DNA of 64,000 nt from Pedobacter segetis (GTDB lineage: Bacteria > Bacteroidota > Bacteroidia > Sphingobacteriales > Sphingobacteriaceae). Made by a program: the position numbers and the translations under genes. Below are positions 38,224 through 47,532 of the stretch, in pieces. Where the stretch lies: assembly GCF_016623585.1 (NCBI RefSeq), contig NZ_JAEHFY010000012.1:1-64000 (forward strand), in the 5' to 3' direction. Position 1 is the stretch's first letter. Each line of letters opens with the position of its first letter. Under the pieces are notes generated by a model. It worked only from the letters and a program-made list of their open reading frames with translations. It ran no database searches and was not told the DNA's origin.

Positions 38224-39111
38224 ATGTTTAAACCAACAGCATTGTTTTTCTTTTTGTTTTTGATGGTTGGTTTAGCTAAGGGGCAAGTTTTAGATACCGC
38301 TTTTACAACAGCTAAAATAGATACCACAGCTTTAAAGCAAATATATCCAAAACCAGAAAGGTTTGGGTTTATTACGCACACCCCAGTAGATTTATGGCAA
38401 CTTACCAAATCGCCGTTTCAAAAAAGCAATTTTAAGGGTGTGGCTTTGGTTGCAGCCTCAACGGGTCTGCTAATCTGGCAAGATCAACATCTTCTAGATG
38501 CGGCTCAAAACTTTGGTAGATTTATCGAACTAAAACCCGATGTTGGCTTTAACAATATATTGAAAGCAGGTTCTACCCGTTTGGTTAAAATACCTAAAAA
38601 CTTAAATACGGGGCTTTACCAGTTGGGCGAAGGCGGTACAAGTATGTATATTGCAGCAGGGTTGTTTATTTACGGAAAATTTGAGCATGATAACAGATCG
38701 TTGCAAACCGCCAGTGATTTAACAGAATCTTTTTTTGCCACCGGCATAGCCACTCAAATTTTAAAGAGGGTTTCTGGTAGGCAAACCCCATCAAGTTCTA
38801 CCGTAGATGGTGGTTATTGGTCTGTTTTTCCTTCTTTTAAAGCTTTTCAAAACGATAAACCAAACTTTGATAGTTTCCCATCGGGGCATTTGACAACCAT
38901 GATGGCCACGGTAACCGTATTAGCAGAAAATTATCCAGAAAAAAAATGGATAAAACCCGTAGGCTATTCTTTGATCGGGCTTACGGGTTTGGCTATGCTT
39001 AATAATGGGGTACATTGGGCCGGAGATTACCCTCTTGCGATCGCTATGGGATATCTTACCGGGAAGATCATCACTAATAGGCATCTAAAAAACCATTTAT
39101 CTTTTAGGTAA
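38224..39111 (+). CDS. PAP2-superfamily phosphatase
   Basis: A signal peptide (starting MFKPTALFFFLFL, ending AKGQ) leads to a membrane-associated acid phosphatase. The three-part phosphatase motif reads KRVSGRQTP, then PSGH, then NNGVHWAGDYPLA with the catalytic His and Asp. The ATG at 38224 is chosen over TTG at 38206 because it gives a clean signal peptide. Likely substrates are lipid pyrophosphates such as undecaprenyl-PP or phosphatidic acid. It appears monocistronic. Confidence 0.88.
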   Translation: MFKPTALFFFLFLMVGLAKGQVLDTAFTTAKIDTTALKQIYPKPERFGFITHTPVDLWQLTKSPFQKSNFKGVALVAASTGLLIWQDQHLLDAAQNFGRFIELKPDVGFNNILKAGSTRLVKIPKNLNTGLYQLGEGGTSMYIAAGLFIYGKFEHDNRSLQTASDLTESFFATGIATQILKRVSGRQTPSSSTVDGGYWSVFPSFKAFQNDKPNFDSFPSGHLTTMMATVTVLAENYPEKKWIKPVGYSLIGLTGLAMLNNGVHWAGDYPLAIAMGYLTGKIITNRHLKNHLSFR

Positions 39112-39309
39112 CTATATATTTTAATAATGCTTCTGGATTTGTTTATAGGCATCAAATTAATTGATTACGAACAGATTTTATGAACAGCCATTGCAGAGCA
39201 TAAAACTTTAAGCTTTAAAGGCAAAAAATCCAAATTAGTTAACAAGAATAGGATAACAGTTAAACAGAGCCATGGTTACGCATATTAGTATTTCAATCTT
39301 ATCCTCAAG

Positions 39310-39588
39310 ATGATTAACCCAACCGATCAGCAAATTCTTGATGAAATAGTATCAGGGAACCAAAAAGCATTTGATGAATTATACCGGCGGGAGTATAAAA
39401 GGCTCTTTATGTTTTCTTTAAAATATATCCACGATCAAACGATGGCAGAAGAAGTGGTTCATGATGTGTTTATCAAAATCTGGAACCAAACTTCTTCTTT
39501 AATTATACAGCAATCTCTTAGTAGTTATTTAACAAAAGCTGTTTTTAATCTAAAGAATTTTCTAACGCTTACGTCGGGTATTGAGTGA
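39310..39588 (+). pseudogene. Truncated ECF sigma factor (region 2 only)
   Basis: The 92-residue frame starts as a typical Bacteroidota ECF sigma factor: DEIVSGNQKAFDELYRREY, then AEEVVHDVFIKIWNQ and SYLTKAVFNL, covering region 2. After residue 82 similarity is lost (KNFLTLTSGIE) and region 4, needed for -35 binding, is absent. An IS200-like transposase remnant begins 18 bp later, and region 4 is not found beyond it, so insertion plus deletion probably destroyed the gene. No anti-sigma gene follows. Confidence 0.8.
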
Positions 39589-39605
39589 AAACATGTGATT
39601 TTTTT

Positions 39606-40023
39606 ATGGGTAAACATATTCATAAAAGCTATAATAAGAATTTGCTTTTGTAGCATTTGTTTTGTCAGATAAAATATAGACTGAAGGTATTAATTGAAGA
39701 AGTATCAGAAACATTGAAGGCCGTTTGTATACAATTATCATCAATATATGAGATTCATTTTTTAGAGATTGGCTATGATGAAGACCATGTTCATTTTTTG
39801 ATTCAGAGTGTTGCCTATTATTTCTCCAAAAAAGATAGTAAACACGTTAAAGAGTTTGACAGCTAAAGAGGTATTCAGTTTACATCCAGAAGTGAAAAGG
39901 TTTTTGTGAGGAGATAAGTTTTGGCCGAGTGGTAATTATATTAACACAGTTGGGCAGTATGCTAATGAAGATATAATAAAAAAGTATGTTCAAGGTCAAT
40001 GAAACAATCAAGAATATAAATGA
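39606..40023 (+). pseudogene. Degenerate IS200/IS605-family TnpA transposase
   Basis: Conceptual reading from ATG 39606 gives an HUH transposase broken by TAG at 39651 (where Tyr is expected after LLL), a +1 shift near 39821, TGA at 39907 (where Trp is expected) and TGA at 40000. Across the breaks the family pattern is plain: HIHKSYN, YEIHFLEIG, the HUH motif DHVHFLIQS, LTAKEVFSLHPEVKRFL and SGNYINTVGQYANEDIIKKYV with the catalytic Tyr. The short 39657-39866 frame is one piece of it. It cannot make an active enzyme. Terminal hairpins could not be placed with confidence. Confidence 0.88.
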
Positions 40024-40097
40024 TACATTCCTCACAGTTGAGATTATTTTAATACGGATCGAGGTAGTCTATTTTACGATTAACAAAACCAAAAACC

Positions 40098-40556
40098 ATG
40101 GGCATTAAAACATTATTAATAACTTTTGTAATGCTATTTCCGCGTACGGAGATTAAAAGCGCACTTCTACAAGAGAACCTTATCTTAGGGAAATGGATTT
40201 CAGTAAAAAAGAACGTTATTGTTGATGTTTACAAAGAAAATAATCTGTTTAGGGCAAAGGTGATATGGTTTAGCGATGCCGATAACCCGGCCAAGCCAAT
40301 GGCCACCAGAACAGATTGGCGCAACCCAGATGCCAACCTAAGATCGCGTAAACTGTTAGGTATGGATATTTTGAAAAACCTTACCTATAAAAGCAGTTCT
40401 AAAAGATGGGAAGACGGCCTCATCTACGATCCTTTGAGCGGCAGAGAGTGGAGTTCTGTAGTTTATTTTAACGATCAGAAACAATTAGAAGTAAAAGGTT
40501 ACTGGCATTTTGAGTTCATATCAAAAACAATGATCTTTAACAGATTGAAGGATTGA
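40098..40556 (+). CDS. DUF2147 family secreted protein
   Basis: This 152-residue protein has a hydrophobic leader followed by the DUF2147 pattern: LGKWISVKKNVIVDVYK, LRSRKLLGMDIL, then WEDGLIYDPLSGREWS and LEVKGYWHFEF. The family is a small beta-barrel of unknown role, often near envelope genes. It follows the IS200 fossil by 74 bp and is intact. Confidence 0.85.
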   Translation: MGIKTLLITFVMLFPRTEIKSALLQENLILGKWISVKKNVIVDVYKENNLFRAKVIWFSDADNPAKPMATRTDWRNPDANLRSRKLLGMDILKNLTYKSSSKRWEDGLIYDPLSGREWSSVVYFNDQKQLEVKGYWHFEFISKTMIFNRLKD

Positions 40557-40735
40557 TATTAGAATTGTGATTCTTTTGTGCCTTAATGACAGAAACTATC
40601 TTCTATTAAAATTCAATCCAAAAGCATAACCGCTTTTACCCTAATGTTGGGTTGATGGGCGGTTGTGCCTATTTCAAAATACTTAATTTGAAGCTAATCC
40701 AAAAAACATAAAATCCCTAAGATTCTTGCTTTAAA

Positions 40736-41503
40736 TCAGCTAGCTGTAGCAGATATTTTAGCCGATTTTCTCTTCTCTAATATAGAAAGGTAAACCACCA
40801 AGCCTAATATAGAAGCTAAAAATATAGCATTTATTATGCCCGTAGGGATAGCTAAACCCCCATCTTTGTTAGACTGTGTCAATAAATCGCCAATTGAAGC
40901 ACCAAGCGGACGGGTTAAGATATAAGCCAACCAAAAAGCGAGTATGGCATTTAGGTTTAAATAGCGATAGGCTGCATAGATTAAGGCTATGGTGCCAATA
41001 AATATGCTGCCAGCTAACAAATAACCCAGTCCTAAACTTTCAGAGAGCAGATCGCCACCAGAAGTACCCAAAGCAAAAGTGAACAGGATTGCCGCCCAAT
41101 AAAAAAACTCGCGTTTAACGGTATTTATTTTATGCACCGATAAAGTCTTCTCACTTAAATACCATGCAACAAAAACGATGATAAGGCCGCTTCCAAAGCA
41201 AATAGTTGTAGTTGTTAAACTTACACCAAGGTTATCTACCAAATTATCAGATATCAAGGTTCCCATCACACTGATAAATACAACCACCAGCCAATAGATC
41301 CAAGGGACATATTTTTGATACTTAAACTGTATAAAAAGCACAATGATAAGCAAGGCCGCCATTACATAAGAAGTATTTACCAAACCCAGGTTTAGGTTGA
41401 TATTGAGAAAATCTGCGGCAGTTTCTCCAATTGTGGTAGCCATTATTTTTATGATCCAAAAAGCTAAGGTAACTTCAGGCACTTTATTGAGTATCTTTTT
41501 CAT
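40736..41503 (-). CDS. COG4705-like polytopic membrane protein with fourfold internal repeat
   Basis: A 255-residue protein with about eight helices. Four related short motifs recur at similar spacing: TTIGETAADFL, MGTLISDNLVD, LGTSGGDLLSE and GASIGDLLTQ, each a small-residue/Gly stretch followed by Asp and Leu, suggesting internal duplication and a pore lined by acidic residues. From memory this is the COG4705 family of uncharacterised membrane proteins. No partner gene is adjacent. Confidence 0.75.
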   Translation of the reverse strand: MKKILNKVPEVTLAFWIIKIMATTIGETAADFLNINLNLGLVNTSYVMAALLIIVLFIQFKYQKYVPWIYWLVVVFISVMGTLISDNLVDNLGVSLTTTTICFGSGLIIVFVAWYLSEKTLSVHKINTVKREFFYWAAILFTFALGTSGGDLLSESLGLGYLLAGSIFIGTIALIYAAYRYLNLNAILAFWLAYILTRPLGASIGDLLTQSNKDGGLAIPTGIINAIFLASILGLVVYLSILEKRKSAKISATAS

Positions 41504-41640
41504 TTTATTTTGGGTTCTTTAGCTAAGTAAATTCTCAACTATTTTTATTAATAAATTCTAATGATTTGTTTGATAGCGGTTATATCACTTCAGCTCTAAG
41601 GATATTATGCTATGCTACATTTTATCGGTAGGTTAAAATG

Positions 41641-41668
41641 AAAAAAGGAATCCATTTATAGATTCCTT
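41641..41668 (-). terminator. Terminator of the PepSY-like gene
   Basis: On the minus strand an 8-bp perfect stem (AAGGAATC with GATTCCTT) with an 8-nt loop is followed by a T run, 27 bp after the stop codon. Confidence 0.85.
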
Positions 41669-41695
41669 CCTTCAAGATCAATACCAAAACCGATA

Positions 41696-42115
41696 TTAAT
41701 CGCCCGCTGCTTCTTTGATAAACTTACCGGCTTCTGTAAACAGCATATCTTTACCGTTCACTTCTGCTTCATACTGCACCTCGCCATTGGCCTTGGTAAT
41801 TTTTGCAGCCTCTTTGATTTTTGCGCCTTTGTGCATTTTCATCACATTGTCTGTTACCACCTTTGGCAATTCAGAAACTTTGATCTCCATTTCCTTTTCT
41901 AGAGAAGTTCCATTAGAGGAATAGATTACGCTCATTTCATGCCCCATCTGTTCAAAACCGGCTTCGTAATTTGCGCCCTCTTTTTCCCATTTTACTTTGG
42001 TGCCGGGGTACTCTTTGTTAAAACTGCTTTTTACGGCATCGGGTACTTTTACTTGTGCACAGGCGGTAACGCTGAGTGCTACGGAAGCTGCGAGCATTAA
42101 AATCAAATTTTTCAT
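41696..42115 (-). CDS. PepSY-like periplasmic protein
   Basis: A leader peptide ending in TACAQ is followed by two PepSY-like (PF11396-type) units: VKSSFNKEYPGTKVKWEKEG with YEAGFEQ, and VTDNVMKMHKGAKIKEAAKI with YEAEVNGKDMLF. The cysteine in TACA could act as a lipobox (AACA-like), so a lipoprotein form is possible. Such proteins are common small periplasmic domains in Bacteroidota; function is unknown. Confidence 0.85.
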   Translation of the reverse strand: MKNLILMLAASVALSVTACAQVKVPDAVKSSFNKEYPGTKVKWEKEGANYEAGFEQMGHEMSVIYSSNGTSLEKEMEIKVSELPKVVTDNVMKMHKGAKIKEAAKITKANGEVQYEAEVNGKDMLFTEAGKFIKEAAGD

Positions 42116-42365
42116 AACTATTTTTTTTGTTTACGATAAATGTAATCGTGAAATCTGAAAACATCTTGAAGAACCGATAGCGTTTTGCAATTAATTTATT
42201 TGAAAAAACAAAGATCAAGGTTTGTTTTGCTTGGTAGGTGCCAAAACCAAAAAAAAAACATTAAGGCTTTTACAAAACGATAGGCAACCAATAAGAGAAA
42301 TTAAACTCCTTTAGAATTCGGGGAAACCGTTGTTTACAAAAATAAAGACATCTATTTTAACATGC

Positions 42366-42395
42366 AAAAAGCCTTCGGGTTTCCCAGAAGGCTTT
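42366..42395 (-). terminator. Terminator of asd
   Basis: A stem AAAGCCTTC with GAAGGCTTT and a T run on the minus strand lies 23 bp after the asd stop codon. The rest of the 302-bp gap (42116-42417) holds no gene or RNA that I can see. Confidence 0.88.
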
Positions 42396-42417
42396 ACATT
42401 TTATTAATGTTTACAAA

Positions 42418-43410
42418 TTATCCTATCAACTTTTGTTCTAACAAATACTCGGCAATTTGAACCGCATTAGTTGCGGCACCTTTACGCAAGTTATCGGCAA
42501 CGCACCACATATTCAAAGTATTGACTTGCGATTCATCTCTGCGGATACGGCCTACAAAAACTTCGTCTTTTTCATGCGCATCCATCGGCATTGGGTATTT
42601 TGCATTTGAAGGGTCATCCACCACAATCACTCCAGAAGTTGCCGCTAGCAGCTCACGCACTTTTGCTAGATCAAAATCCTTTTCAAACTCTATGTTTAAC
42701 GCTTCAGAATGGCCGCCCATCACTGGGATCCTTACGGTTGTTGCGGTTACCCGGATGCTTTCATCGCCCATAATTTTCTTGGTCTCCAAAATCATTTTCA
42801 TCTCTTCTTTGGTATATCCGTTAGCTTGGAAAACATCAATTTGAGGAATCACGTTTAGATCTATGGGATAGGCGTAGGCCATTTCTCCTTTGATGCCTTT
42901 TCGTTCGTTCATTAACTGATCAACCGCTTTAACGCCTGTACCGGTAACAGATTGATAAGTAGAAACTACAACCCTTTTGATTTTATACTCGTCATGAAGG
43001 GGCTTTAAGGCCACCACCATTTGTATGGTACTGCAATTTGGGTTGGCAATAATTTTATCTTCAGCAGTTAAAACATCGGCGTTAACTTCTGGCACTACCA
43101 ACTTTTTTGTTGGGTCCATTCTCCAAGCAGAAGAATTATCAATCACGGTAGTTCCCACGGCGGCAAATTTTGGGGCTTGCTCTGTAGAAGTCGAACCTCC
43201 GGCAGAAAACAAGGCCACATCTGGTTTCATGGCAATGGCTTCATCAACAGTTACAACTTTGTATTTCTTTCCCTTAAAATCAATTTCCTTGCCCTTGCTT
43301 TTTGCCGAAGCAACCGGAATTAATTCTGTAACTGGGAAATTGCGCTCTGCTAAAACCTTTAACATAACCGTACCTACTAGGCCGGTTGCGCCTACAACTG
43401 CAACTTTCAT
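42418..43410 (-). CDS. asd: Aspartate-semialdehyde dehydrogenase
   Basis: Asd reduces beta-aspartyl phosphate to aspartate semialdehyde for lysine/diaminopimelate, threonine and methionine synthesis. The NADP-binding VGATGLVGTVML at the N-terminus, the catalytic Cys in ANPNCSTIQMV, and the His in GGHSEALNIE match the family. The 330 residues are the normal length. It is divergent from the lamin-tail gene and has its own terminator. Confidence 0.96.
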   Translation of the reverse strand: MKVAVVGATGLVGTVMLKVLAERNFPVTELIPVASAKSKGKEIDFKGKKYKVVTVDEAIAMKPDVALFSAGGSTSTEQAPKFAAVGTTVIDNSSAWRMDPTKKLVVPEVNADVLTAEDKIIANPNCSTIQMVVALKPLHDEYKIKRVVVSTYQSVTGTGVKAVDQLMNERKGIKGEMAYAYPIDLNVIPQIDVFQANGYTKEEMKMILETKKIMGDESIRVTATTVRIPVMGGHSEALNIEFEKDFDLAKVRELLAATSGVIVVDDPSNAKYPMPMDAHEKDEVFVGRIRRDESQVNTLNMWCVADNLRKGAATNAVQIAEYLLEQKLIG

Positions 43411-43474
43411 GATGTAATTTTAATTTAAAATAATTTATTATTAATATCTTGTGGGTGTTTTTACAGGCGCAAAT

Positions 43475-46081
43475 ATGAGAAAGTTTTTACTAGTTTTTAT
43501 TCTGTTTACCTCAAAAGTTGCATTTTCACAAGTTAATGAAAACTTTTCTGATGGAGATTTTACCCAAAACCCCGCTTGGCAAGCAGATGCGGTATCAAAT
43601 TTTACCGTAGTAAACGGGCAGCTGCGATCAAACTCAACAACTTTAAACTCAAATTTTTATATTTCTACGCCAAACTCAAAAGCTTTAAACTGTACTTGGG
43701 CATTTGATGTGAATTTACAATTTGCCACCTCTGGAGCTAATTATGTAGATGTTTACTTAATTAGTAACGTTGCCGATTTAAAAAGCACCAACATTAACGG
43801 TTACTTTTTAAGGATGGGGAATACCAATGATGAGGTTGCCTTGTATAAAAGGTCGGGGAACACGGGAACAAGTGTGAAAATTATTGATGGGAGAGATGGC
43901 TCGGTAAGCAGCTCTTCCAATAATCCTTTTAAATTTAAGATAACCAGAGAAAGCAACGGCAACTTTACGTTAGAAAGAGACAGTACGGGTACTGGAAATT
44001 CTTTTATATCCGAAGGCTCTGTTATCGATAATACCTTTACTACTACAAGTTCTTTTGGTTTTTTTATCCAACAATCCACGGCATCTTTTCAACAAAAACA
44101 TTTTTTTGATAATATCGTGATTCAAGATATTATCCCAGATGTTACGCCACCAGTATTAAACACCGCCAACACCACCAACGGAACAAATATTACCTTAAAT
44201 TTTAATGAACCGCTTGATGCAAATGACGCTGCAATCGCCAATCATTATAACATTACGCCTGGGAATATCCAACCTAGCAGCGTTACGGTAAATGGCGCTG
44301 TGGCTACTTTAAACTTGGCCAATCAGCTAGCAACCGGGAATTACACGGTAACAGTTAGTTCTGTTAAAGATATTAAAGGAAATACGGCCGCACCTCAAAG
44401 TAAAGGTTTCGCTTATCATAAGCCTTATACCGCACAACCCAATGATATTGTAATCAACGAGATTTTTGCAGATCCTAGCCCCCAGGTAGATTTACCAACT
44501 ATGGAGTTTGTAGAACTTTGGAACAGGAGCACAGAAGATATTAGTTTGGCAGGTTTTAAGTACAGCGACCCAACCACCATCGCAACTTTTGGTAACGATA
44601 GTATCAAAGCAAATTCTTATTTAATTATATGTGCCAAAGCAGATACCTTAGAGTTTAAAAAATTTGGGAAAGTGATTGGGCTTTCTCCTTGGCCAACGTT
44701 AAATAATAGCGGCGATCTAATTACTTTGGCTAATCAAAACGGTACCATACTTTCTCAAGTAAATTATTTTGACACTTTTTACAAAGATGCTGTAAAGAAA
44801 AACGGCGGTTGGACATTAGAACTCATAGATCCCAATTCTACTTGTAAGCCATCACAAAATTATTCTGCAAGTATAGATCCAACCGGCGGAACTCCCGGTA
44901 GGCAAAACTCTATTTATTTGAGCAACCAAACTACTGCTCCCTTGCAGCTCCTGTCTGCAAGTGTGAAAGATAATAAAACCATTTTGCTCACATTTAATAG
45001 GGGTTTAGATAGCTTACAGGCAACATTACCTTCGCATTATATGATCAATAATGGGGTGGGGCAGCCACAAACGGCCATACCTCTTTCGCCTTCATTTTCT
45101 ACCGTAGAGTTAGATTATGCACAAGCATTAAACAGAAACCAAACCTATACGGTTACGGTAAACGGAGTTTCAGATTGTGGGGTAAATACAATAACTAATC
45201 AAACATTAGAATTGGTTTACCCTGCTTTAATTGCCAAAGGCGATGTTTTGATCAACGAAGTTTTATATAACCCCAAAAGTGGCGGCGTAGATTTTGTAGA
45301 GGTTTACAATAATTCTGATAAGATATTAGACTTTAAGGATTTAAAAATAGCCACAAAAGATGCCGTTAAAGATTCTGTTGTGAGCATAAAAATAGTAAGC
45401 GGCAATACTTTGCTTTTTCGGCCAAAAACCTATTGGGTTATTACCACCAATCCAGATACGGTTAAAGCACAATACCAAACCCAAAACAACAATTTTATAA
45501 AATTGAGCAGTTTACCATCTTATTCTGATGTGAGCGGCAGTGTGATTTTATTGAACAAGGATAGTTCTAAATTAGACCAATTAGATTACAACAAAAATAT
45601 GCAGTTTGCTTTGTTGAAAGACTTGAACGGCGTTTCTTTAGAACGAAGCAGTTTTTCACAACCCACAAACGCTGTAGGTAACTTTAGATCTGCAGCCGCA
45701 TCTGTAGGTTATGCTACCCCAGGCTACAAAAACTCGCAATTTTTAGAAGATGTAACCCCGGTAGAAGAAATTTCTTTCGCTTCAAAAACCTTTTCGCCAG
45801 ATAACGATGGCTACCAAGATGTGCTCCAAATTTTATATCAATTTTCAAAGCCAAATTATGCCGCAAACGTTACGATCTATAATGATCAAGGTGTATTGAT
45901 ACGTAAGTTGATCCAAAACCAAACATTGGCAACTTCTGGTCAGTGGATTTGGGACGGCTTAGATCAAACCAGCCAAAAAGCAAAAACTGGGATTTATATT
46001 ATCTACACAGAGATCTTCGATTTAAACGGAAACGTGAAAAAGTTTAAGAATACTGCTGTTTTAGCAGGTAAGTTTAATTGA
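43475..46081 (+). CDS. Large secreted multi-domain protein with Ig-like, lamin-tail and FlgD-like domains
   Basis: A signal peptide (MRKFLLVFILFTSKVAFSQ) precedes a concanavalin-like N-domain (about 20-215), a Big_5-type Ig domain (about 225-315), a lamin-tail domain (about 325-450, NDIVINEIFADPSP, EFVELWN), a second Ig domain (about 480-575), a second lamin-tail domain (about 585-740, GDVLINEVLYNPKSG) and a C-terminal FlgD-like domain (about 760-868, SPDNDGYQDVL and YNDQGVLIRKL). This is a typical Bacteroidota surface or extracellular protein. The ATG at 43475 is preferred over GTG at 43451 because it starts the signal peptide. Confidence 0.88.
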   Translation: MRKFLLVFILFTSKVAFSQVNENFSDGDFTQNPAWQADAVSNFTVVNGQLRSNSTTLNSNFYISTPNSKALNCTWAFDVNLQFATSGANYVDVYLISNVADLKSTNINGYFLRMGNTNDEVALYKRSGNTGTSVKIIDGRDGSVSSSSNNPFKFKITRESNGNFTLERDSTGTGNSFISEGSVIDNTFTTTSSFGFFIQQSTASFQQKHFFDNIVIQDIIPDVTPPVLNTANTTNGTNITLNFNEPLDANDAAIANHYNITPGNIQPSSVTVNGAVATLNLANQLATGNYTVTVSSVKDIKGNTAAPQSKGFAYHKPYTAQPNDIVINEIFADPSPQVDLPTMEFVELWNRSTEDISLAGFKYSDPTTIATFGNDSIKANSYLIICAKADTLEFKKFGKVIGLSPWPTLNNSGDLITLANQNGTILSQVNYFDTFYKDAVKKNGGWTLELIDPNSTCKPSQNYSASIDPTGGTPGRQNSIYLSNQTTAPLQLLSASVKDNKTILLTFNRGLDSLQATLPSHYMINNGVGQPQTAIPLSPSFSTVELDYAQALNRNQTYTVTVNGVSDCGVNTITNQTLELVYPALIAKGDVLINEVLYNPKSGGVDFVEVYNNSDKILDFKDLKIATKDAVKDSVVSIKIVSGNTLLFRPKTYWVITTNPDTVKAQYQTQNNNFIKLSSLPSYSDVSGSVILLNKDSSKLDQLDYNKNMQFALLKDLNGVSLERSSFSQPTNAVGNFRSAAASVGYATPGYKNSQFLEDVTPVEEISFASKTFSPDNDGYQDVLQILYQFSKPNYAANVTIYNDQGVLIRKLIQNQTLATSGQWIWDGLDQTSQKAKTGIYIIYTEIFDLNGNVKKFKNTAVLAGKFN

Positions 46082-46082
46082 T

Positions 46083-46280
46083 ATGACAGATAAAGAGTTA
46101 GTTTTTATAGCGGTTTTATTGCTCAATTTGGTTCTGATGGTTTTTGCCTTTAAAATGATCAACAAACTTAGCAATGAAGGCAAGATTACAAAAGGCAGAA
46201 AAACATATTTGATCATTATTTCTTTGATAATTCCCTTAATCGGATGGATGAGGGTTTGGTACGAATCTGAAAAGTTTTGA
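46083..46280 (+). CDS. Two-helix membrane microprotein
   Basis: A 65-residue protein with two hydrophobic helices (about 5-25 and 43-57) separated by a basic loop (NEGKITKGRKT). The pattern resembles the PLDc_N/phospholipase D-nuclease N-terminal type of small membrane proteins, but this is not certain. It starts 1 bp after the large surface-protein stop, so it is co-transcribed. Confidence 0.7.
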   Translation: MTDKELVFIAVLLLNLVLMVFAFKMINKLSNEGKITKGRKTYLIIISLIIPLIGWMRVWYESEKF

Positions 46281-46291
46281 ATAAATTATTT

Positions 46292-46389
46292 GGGCATTCC
46301 TCCCGATGAAAAATCGGGAGTCGGGCTTTTTGCTCATACGCACACAAGGCATTAGGCTCTTGGCCGGTATCCGCTTCAATCCCTAATGC
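46292..46389. repeat. Dispersed palindromic element, copy 2 (inverted)
   Basis: Between GGGCATTCC and the terminal CCCTAATGC lies a roughly 98-bp element in the opposite orientation to copy 1. The final 19 bp (46371-46389) are the exact reverse complement of the start of copy 1. It contains a hairpin TCCCGAT...ATCGGGA at about 46300-46320. Confidence 0.8.
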
Positions 46390-46418
46390 AAACTATTTCC
46401 CATTCCCCTTCAATTCCC

Positions 46419-46426
46419 TACCTTTG
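46419..46426 (+). promoter_or_regulatory. Likely -7 box of the threonine-dehydrogenase-like gene
   Basis: TACCTTTG matches TAnnTTTG exactly and lies 23 bp before the ATG at 46450, the usual spacing for a short leader. Confidence 0.5.
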
Positions 46427-46449
46427 CCGTTTAAATCCCAATTAAAAAC

Positions 46450-47397
46450 ATGGCGGAAATTATTTTAGTGATAGGCTCTAACGGGCAAATAGGCACAGAA
46501 CTGGTTACAGAATTACGTAGGATACACCACATAAACCAAGTAGTAGCTTGCGATATCCGTCGCCCAGATTATGATACCAAAAATGCCGGGCCGTTTGAGT
46601 TCGTGAGCGTTTTAGATAAGGAGAACCTAAAAGCAATTTTTACTAAATATAAACCCACACAAGTTTATTTATTGGCGGCCCTGCTCTCTGCCACCGGAGA
46701 ACAGAACCCAAAACTGGCTTGGGATCTAAACATGAACGGTTTGTTAAATGTACTGGATTTCGCCATAGACTTTGGTACAAAGCGAGTTTACTGGCCAAGC
46801 TCAATCGCTGTTTTTGGGCCTAACTCGCCAAAAGAAAACACGCCACAATATTGTACAATGGATCCAAACACGGTTTACGGCATTAGTAAACTGGCGGGCG
46901 AACGTTGGTGCGAATATTATTTCCAAAAATATGGTTTAGACGTAAGGAGCATCCGTTACCCGGGTTTGATCAGTTGGAAAGCCATGCCGGGCGGGGGAAC
47001 AACAGATTATGCCATCCACATTTTTCATGAAGCTTTAAAGAAAGGGAGTTATAATTCTTTTCTTTCTGCAGAAACCAAATTACCGATGATGTATATGGAT
47101 GATGCCATCCGCGGAACCATAGAATTGATGGATGCCCCAGCAACACAAATCAGCATTAGGTCTAGTTATAATTTTAGTGGGCTAAGTTTTAACCCAGAGG
47201 ATCTAGCATCAGAGATAAAAAAGCATATCCCTAATTTTCAATTGAATTATATCCAAAATGATCCTCGCCAAAAAATCGCTGATGGTTGGCCAAAATCTAT
47301 TAATGATGAGATTTCAAAAAAAGACTGGCAATGGCAACCAAAATTTGACTTGGAAAAATTAACTTTGGAAATGCTTAGAAATTTGAGGAAAGGATGA
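46450..47397 (+). CDS. SDR-type NAD-dependent L-threonine 3-dehydrogenase-like enzyme
   Basis: An extended SDR of 315 residues with the NAD motif GSNGQIGTEL, catalytic Tyr/Lys in YGISKLAGE, and the segment RYPGLISWKAMPGGGTTDYA, which distinguishes epimerase-fold threonine dehydrogenases from UDP-sugar epimerases. It would oxidise threonine to 2-amino-3-ketobutyrate, which Kbl then splits to glycine and acetyl-CoA; no kbl gene is nearby. It has a strong promoter-like box and appears monocistronic. Confidence 0.88.
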   Translation: MAEIILVIGSNGQIGTELVTELRRIHHINQVVACDIRRPDYDTKNAGPFEFVSVLDKENLKAIFTKYKPTQVYLLAALLSATGEQNPKLAWDLNMNGLLNVLDFAIDFGTKRVYWPSSIAVFGPNSPKENTPQYCTMDPNTVYGISKLAGERWCEYYFQKYGLDVRSIRYPGLISWKAMPGGGTTDYAIHIFHEALKKGSYNSFLSAETKLPMMYMDDAIRGTIELMDAPATQISIRSSYNFSGLSFNPEDLASEIKKHIPNFQLNYIQNDPRQKIADGWPKSINDEISKKDWQWQPKFDLEKLTLEMLRNLRKG

Positions 47398-47406
47398 GTA
47401 TCTAGT

Positions 47407-47482
47407 ATCAAGAAACAAGATACAAGATGCAAGAATCGAGATACAAGAATCAAGATTTGAGAATCAAGTAGCAAGAATCTTG
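47407..47482. repeat. Degenerate short tandem repeat (CAAGA-based)
   Basis: About nine imperfect copies of a 7-9 bp unit around CAAGA (ATCAAGA, ACAAGAT, GCAAGAA and similar) lie in tandem after the threonine-dehydrogenase-like gene. Unit length varies and there are no conserved spacers, so it is not a CRISPR. I recall similar tracts as common intergenic filler in Sphingobacteriaceae. Confidence 0.7.
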
Positions 47483-47532
47483 TAAAACGGATTATAATAA
47501 ATCGAGTAAAAAAAATTATCAAGCTAAATGAT

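Noticed and set aside
39112-39309. Regulatory RNA or gene upstream of the sigma factor remnant
   Set aside because: No frame, stem-loop or promoter box stood out in this 198-bp stretch.
39606-40023. In-frame TGA/TAG codons in the transposase as a sign of codon reassignment
   Set aside because: A frameshift is also present, and intact neighbouring genes use TGA and TAG as normal stops, so this is simple decay.
47407-47482. Possible CRISPR array
   Set aside because: Units are 7-9 bp, imperfect and directly adjacent with no spacers, and no cas genes are nearby.
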